A stretch of 64,000 bases of DNA from Sinonovacula constricta. Taxonomy: Eukaryota > Mollusca > Bivalvia > Cardiida > Solecurtidae. Both the position numbers and the translations under genes were made by a program. The notes under the pieces were generated by a model. The model was not told the DNA's origin. It searched no databases and worked only from the letters and a program-made list of their open reading frames with translations. Positions 58,678 through 64,000 of this stretch are shown here, piece after piece. Within the stretch, counting starts at the first letter, position 1, and the number at the start of each line of letters is the position of its first letter. The stretch covers positions 25,067,879 to 25,131,878 of the forward strand of contig CM017572.1 of NCBI GenBank assembly GCA_007844125.1, written 5' to 3'.

Positions 58678-61600
58678 GGGGAGAACGGGGATAGTTGTTA
58701 CAAGGGGTAGGTTGTTTCACTGCAAATAATTACATTATAATGTCATATATGATGTCATATATTACGTTTTACAGAGCTATTTTTCAGCCGCCATCGTCAA
58801 TGCAGTTTATTTTCATTCGATGGAAAAATAAAGTTTGTGGATGTGAAAGTTTTATTTTGAGTCGTGTAAGTAATTTTTGATGTCTCTCCAACTTTGTCCT
58901 TATACTATAACATATAAAAGTTGTTTTGTAATTTTATAAATATATTTTGATAAGTAATGGGGTTTAAATCTGTATTATTGTCTGTAGTTATAAAATATAA
59001 TTTAGTTGTCTATTATGGATCTTGACATGTGTGGTAGTGATGGGGCAGGTTGATACACTAAGCACGGGGCATTATATTACAATGTAACAACTTGCCCCGT
59101 TTTTCAAATTCTATCAATACATTTTAACAAAAATCATATTGTTGCTGTAGCATGACAATATTGCAGTGTCGTGAGTAAATGCTTGATGTAGATCTATCTA
59201 TATTATGTGCGTATCACTAGAAAGAAAGTAATGTTCATTTTAATACAGAATGGTGAGTAAATACAAGCGGAAGACCAGTAGAGGGGAAACTCATCGCGAT
59301 ATAATATAGGAAGGAGTCAACAAGATCATATTAGAAGGGCGCTCTATAAGATCTATTGCCGCTGAAATTGGTATGTGTCCTATGACGCTACACAGTTATG
59401 CAAAAAAGGCGGAAGCAGTGGGCTTGGGTTATCACCGAACGATGTTCGTGTCCTTGCATATGAATGCGCTCTTGAATTTGGAATAAATATGCCAGATCAG
59501 TGGATTCGAGATAAATTCGCAGGGCCTGACTGGTTCTCTGGTTTTCTAAAACGCAATCCCTCTATATCCATCCGGACACCTGAGGCAACTAGTCTATCAA
59601 GAGCGACCAGCTTTAATAGAGCTAATGTGGACAGATTTTTCATGAAACTTCAAACCTTAGTAGAGAGGGATAATATTAGGCCTCATGATATCTGGAATGT
59701 CGATGAAACGGGCATAATGACAGTGCAGAAACCGACAAGAGTCGTAGGTCTGAAAGGGGTCAAGCAAATCGGGGCGCTCACTTCTGGGGAGAGAGGATCA
59801 CTGGTGACAGTGTGTGCAGCAGTTAGTGCGACAGGAAACATTGTTCCAACCATGTTTATTTTTCCAAGGGTGAAATTTTATGATCATTTCATCCGTGATG
59901 GACAAGAGGGCTGCATTGGGGCATCGCATCCAACGGGATGGATGACAGCAGAGAATTTTTACATCTTCATTCAACATTTTGCAAGGATTGCAAAACCAAG
60001 CCCAGAAAAAAGGGTACTTCTCCTTCTAGACAATCATCATTACACAGTAAATTGGACATTTTTAAATTTGCAAAGGATAATGGCATTGTGATGCTATCCA
60101 TCCCTCCACACTGCAGCCATAAACTTCAGCCGCTGGATCGATCTGTATTCGGCCCATTGAAAAAATTGGTATCCACCCTTCAGGACATGTGGATGACAAA
60201 CAACCCAGCGAAAACTGTCGATATATGACTTGCCGGGGATCGTTCGAGATGCATGGCGGAGGGCAGCGACACAAACTAACATCATTAATGGATTTAAGGT
60301 ATTTAGTAATCTTGCATAATAATTGCAAACCGTTAGATGTACTAAACTATGAATTGTAATTGAAAATCTCACAGATCTCTCAATTTATTTAACAGTTACA
60401 TATAAAGGATGTCATAAAATGTATAATCAATATTTAATTACCATGTCCCTGTTTTAGACCTTCAATAACCAGCTATGGTACTGAGGTGGGCAGTATAGAT
60501 CTAAAATGACACTAATGTTAACCTATAAATTACTATAACCCTACATCTAGGACATAGTAATTCAATGGCCATTTCGCTCTCGTCTGCAATAAGAGCTAAT
60601 CATGTGGGATTAGATGCAGCTCATAGTTAAAGTTGGTATTTACAGGCTAGACATCCAGAAAAACCGGCTAGGTGGACCAATGCCGAGATATGACTAATAA
60701 TATTTTGAAATTGGCGTAAAACCACAAACTTAATAACCAGACATTGATTATTCTGCTTATGCACGCTATTCCATACTTTACAGGTGTCTGGCATTTATCC
60801 TGTAAACAGCGGCGTATTTCAAGACACTGACTTTGCCCCAGCAGATGCGACGGATCGCCCTAATTGGAGCAATATGGTAACCAATGGGAATGGCGGTTCA
60901 ACCCATGCTGGCTCTGATCATGGCAGTTCCGATAATGCACATACTGCCAGTCATCCAGGAACAGAAGATTCCCAGCTGTTAGAAACAATTGAAACCGATC
61001 AATCGAATGTGGCCATCCCGTTTGATGCAATCAACACGCACTTAGTTCTCACAGGCAATGGTGGAAACATACACCATAGTGGTGTGAAGAAAAGCAGCAT
61101 ACCTGTGACACAGACTGTTACCAGTCAGCTTAACGATATGCCTGATTCGATTTTCTCTCCAGAAAGAGTCTGCCCATTTCCAAAAGCTCCTCAAAGAGAA
61201 AACACTGGACGAAGAAAGAAAGAAACAAATGCAGTTCTTACTGATACACCAGAGAAGAATGCAATTGAAAAGGAACATAGGCTTAAAGAGAATAGATCAA
61301 CAGCAGGAACTGTTACTAAAAAAATTGCTAAAAGGTCCGTTAGCAGCACAGGACAGAAGAAGAAAGAATAAAAAAAAAAACGCAGTAAAGTTAGCAGTGA
61401 TGTAACTTCTTTCGATGAAGAATGGTTTTGTTTAGTCTGCGTTGAGCCATATTCCAATAGAGTGCAAAGGAGGCATGGATTCAGTGTAAGGGTTGTAGAG
61501 ATTGGTCACATGCGGAGTGTACAAATGTGTTAAAAAATAATGTGTACATCTGTCATAACTGTGAATCCGATGGCGAAGCAGATCTAATTTAATGACAGTC

Positions 61601-61897
61601 TAGTAAATGTACGCATACCTTAACGTACTAGTTAAGAAACCAATCTTTCAATTATATTACTCGTTTAAATTTCCTTGTTTGTTTCGTTTTTGACATTTGT
61701 TTGGAAAAAGATACAATGAACTGCGTTTACTGTTAAAATCATTATTTATTGATTAAACTGTTCTTGCATTGATTTTTTTCTTTTTCGAAATGTAAAGAAA
61801 GAAATTGTAACAACTAGTAGAAATAGTTATCGAGCTTGTCACTGTAAATTGGACATTATACAGAAAAATGTGAAAACTAACTATCCCCGGTCTCCCC
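58678..61897 (+). mobile_element. pogo/Tigger-type DNA transposon (3.2 kb), decayed
   Basis: Both ends carry a matching terminal inverted repeat: GGGGAGAACGGGGATAGTT at the left (58678) and GGGGAGACCGGGGATAGTT at the right, read inward from 61897 (one mismatch in 19). TA is found directly outside each end (58676-58677, 61898-61899), the target duplication of Tc1/mariner/pogo elements. The interior encodes a degenerate DDE transposase with CENP-B-like N-terminal helix-turn-helix region and a C-terminal PHD-type finger (see the pseudogene entry). The near-identical ends together with several disabling changes inside suggest it was mobile in the not-distant past and may have moved last using another copy's enzyme. 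Confidence 0.93.
59250..61592 (+). pseudogene. pogo-like transposase with C-terminal PHD finger, broken
   Basis: The start at 59250 gives MVSKYKRKTSRGETHRDII, then an in-frame TAG (59307-59309), then a helix-turn-helix-like GRSIRSIAAEIGM. Frame changes follow near 59400-59430, 60040 and 60218. Catalytic DDE core: WNVDETGI (first Asp), LLLLDNHH (second Asp) and QPLDRSVFGPLK (third Asp), the order and spacing of Tigger/Jerky-type enzymes. A GT-AG intron is likely at 60299-60783, joining NIINGFK to VSGIYPVNSGVF. The tail has FPKAPQRENTGRRKKET and LTDTPEKN, then a stop at 61369-61371. Beyond it are four Cys/His pairs (CLVC, CKGC, HAEC, CHNC; 61434-61562) in two frames: a PHD-type Cys4-His-Cys3 finger separated from the core by the stop and one frameshift. 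Not functional as read. Confidence 0.9.
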
Positions 61898-62088
61898 TAA
61901 ATATGTTCATTGCATAAATTCTGAAAATGATCAGAAATACATAAACAATGGCGGTTTCGAGAGCTCACCTATTATTATTATTAAGACCAACTCACTATAA
62001 AGACCACTTTGTGTCAGAATGGAAGGTGGTTTTAATAGAGGAATAATAATTCGGTAACATCCCTACAATAAATGTTTTGTTTTTGCTT

Positions 62089-62226
62089 TTGAAATACATT
62101 GCAGCGACCAATTATGATCTTAATAGGTCTTGGTTGAACGACTGATACACTGCAGGTCGACTGGACTCAAACCCATGAGGTGAGAGGCTATGCAGTTAGA
62201 GGACTCCATCACTATGCCACTGGGGC
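62089..62226 (-). mobile_element. SINE family A, reverse orientation
   Basis: On the + strand it reads TTTGAAATACATTGCAGCGA (the reverse of the family tail), then GGACTCAAACCCATGAGG (reverse box B) and ATCACTATGCCACTGGGGCC (reverse head). The central body is deleted. Confidence 0.83.
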
Positions 62227-62395
62227 CGATGCAACTAATTTGAAATGTAAGAAACAACTAAAATATGTAAAGATCATAGAGCAATTTACCACACAAAAAT
62301 ATTTGACATTTTCAGTCTCCAGATGTTGTGACATTTTATCTCAATCTCTATTGTTATTCTATGAAATATTTAAGAATACAGTCGTTGTTACAATA

Positions 62396-62660
62396 GGGAT
62401 AGGATGGGATTTGCCAGCATTTTTTGCCTATACTGTGCATTATAGCACAGGAGTACATAAGAGGTGCCCAGGGACTGAGCACGGCCAGTCCATTACACTG
62501 ACACCGACGAGTCAGGTTTAATGCTGTCCCCCAGCCTAGAGCATTAGGAGGGAAGCCACTACTACCAACTTTAATGTCTTTGGTTTGACCCGACCTGGGT
62601 TTGAACCCACGACCTCTCGATCCGCAAGCCGACACTAACACTTGAGCTATTGCGGTCGGG
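62396..62660 (-). mobile_element. SINE family B, reverse orientation
   Basis: Reverse complement of a near-complete copy: GGGTTTGAACCCACGACC (box B reversed), CTTGAGCTATTGCGGTCGGG (head reversed), AATGCTGTCCCCCAGCC and GGGATTTGCCAGCATTTTTT (tail reversed). Confidence 0.9.
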
Positions 62661-63702
62661 CATTTTTATAATAATCAATACAATTATCTATTACAAGTTT
62701 TGAATACCAGCTTTTTAACCTAGTTCACTATGACAAGTCTGTAACATTTATTGTAAACAAATTGTGCACTTATTTCACTAAGAAAAACTTTAGAAATACA
62801 TGTAATAAATTAAGTTCCCTTGAACAAGTGAAATAACACAAGTGAAATGACAGAAGTAGAAGCAAACAAAGCACATAACAAGATCAATATTAAAATACAC
62901 ATGAACATATCACAATATCATGGGGTATAAATTGAAATCTGACCAATCAGATGTTTGAGATTTGTCACAGGCTTAATCTCAAAGTTTTGTAATCTTGAGC
63001 CCCAGGGATGTATGTTATTTTTGGAGACTACAGCAGAGAAAATTGGGCATGATTATTGTGGAGTAGTGATTATATTTGAGGAAGAAACCACACAAATAAA
63101 TTAAGGTGAAAATTCGGTAACCATGCCAGTCATCAGTAGATGTTGATATAATCCAAGTTAACAGCTTATAAAACTCAAAACTCGGCCAGGAAATTGAGTT
63201 ACAGAGCAAACATGAAATAACATTGAAGATAATGAATATTCAAAGAAATTGTATGGTCAAAAGTTTCTATACTCATGTTAGAAAACGTTTTGACATTCTG
63301 GGAAAGTTTCATTCTGATAAGTAGAATCAATGGCACATAACAGGTTTGTTAAAAAAAAGCAACCCCATGATAAGGTTCTCACCCTGACTAGGACTCTGAA
63401 ATACATGGCTCAAGAATTATGACAAAGGGTCAAACTTTATTGAAAGTGGAGAGTAACCGCCCCTACAATATTGACAAGTAGTGTGTTTATTGGGTTTATC
63501 GTCCTACCAGCAGTTAGAAAAAAAATGCCATATGCTCTAAATGTTCATTATTAATGAAAGATCCCAAATGTTTAGCTAATAAGAGCAATTCAATGGAAGA
63601 CTATTTCTGACTTATCAGAGGTAAAACTTTTCTATTTATAAACAATGTGTTTTTCTTTAAGAGATGGTAAAGTTTAATTAAAATACTGTCACTGTCACAG
63701 AT

Positions 63703-63910
63703 TAATTTGTAACTATTTGTAACTCTCTCTGACTGCATAGACCCTGGGTTCAAGTCCTGTTTGAGCTGAAGGACTTAATGTGGATCATCCAGCACACTTG
63801 AAAGGGGCTAGTGGTTCTATCCAAGCTTTTATCTGGGGGTCTTCCCTCACCAAAACAGCTGGACAGTACTACAATGATCATAATTGATCCCCGAGACGTA
63901 TTTGATAAAA
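63703..63910 (+). mobile_element. SINE family A, 5'-truncated
   Basis: TTTGTAACTCTCTCTGACTG, GGGTTCAAGTCCTGTTTGAG, TAGTGGTTCTATCCAAGC, AAACAGCTGGACAGTACTAC and the tail GAGACGTATTTGATAAAAG. Confidence 0.82.
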
Positions 63911-64000
63911 GAAAATGGCGAAGTTATCGCCAAGCAACTACTACACAGCTTTTATATAAAACTTTATTAATTAAAATTAATATATTTAGCATGACCTTTA

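Larger units (their letters stand above)
61898..64000. other. Right flank of window with SINEs, no gene
   Basis: It contains a reverse SINE-A (62089-62226), a reverse SINE-B (62396-62660), a reverse SINE-C tail remnant (63482-63520, TTGGGTTTATCGTCCTACCA) and a SINE-A (63703-63910). The stretch 62930-63010 has a CCAATCAGATGTTTGAGA word also present near 24155. No exon was recognised. Confidence 0.6.

Overview
This is an AT-rich animal genome window. Its long introns, very high load of tRNA-derived SINEs and large low-copy tandem arrays suggest a lophotrochozoan, most likely a bivalve mollusc. The taxon is an inference from gene structure and repeat style; no diagnostic marker was checked.

The left two thirds (593-43624, + strand) hold the 3' half of a voltage-gated calcium channel alpha-1 gene of the Cav2 (P/Q/N-type, presynaptic) class. 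Exons run from the S1-S2 segment of domain IV through the S4 voltage sensor, pore loop, S6, EF-hand, pre-IQ/IQ region and a long proline/serine-rich cytoplasmic tail ending in ...DDWC, the Cav2 PDZ ligand. Splice phases agree from exon to exon. Two homologous phase-0 exons (593-700 and 2389-2568) both encode IVS2, so they look like a mutually exclusive pair. Three tiny phase-0 exons follow the IQ exon. Earlier exons (domains I-III, IVS1) lie left of the window.

The introns carry at least three tRNA-headed SINE families, called A, B and C here; a 3.4 kb array of 36/37-bp units (29006-32456); a 56-bp x 6 array (40657-40992); and one copy of a MITE family whose two complete copies, elsewhere in the window, are flanked by TTAA.

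From 43625 to 49728 there is no convincing coding sequence: the Cav2 3' UTR, a MITE, an exon-like 42-bp segment and a block of palindromic words. From 49729 to 54837 (- strand, tail-to-tail with Cav2) are five exons for the C-terminal half of a major facilitator transporter that resembles the Spinster-like branch. Its N-terminal exons were not found up to 64000.

The right end (54838-64000) contains a second full MITE, an ORF with a possible BED-like finger (57500-57868), a 3.2 kb decayed pogo/Tigger-type DNA transposon with near-identical terminal inverted repeats and a C-terminal PHD-type finger (58678-61897), and more SINEs. Nothing suggests the two host genes work together; they are neighbours only.
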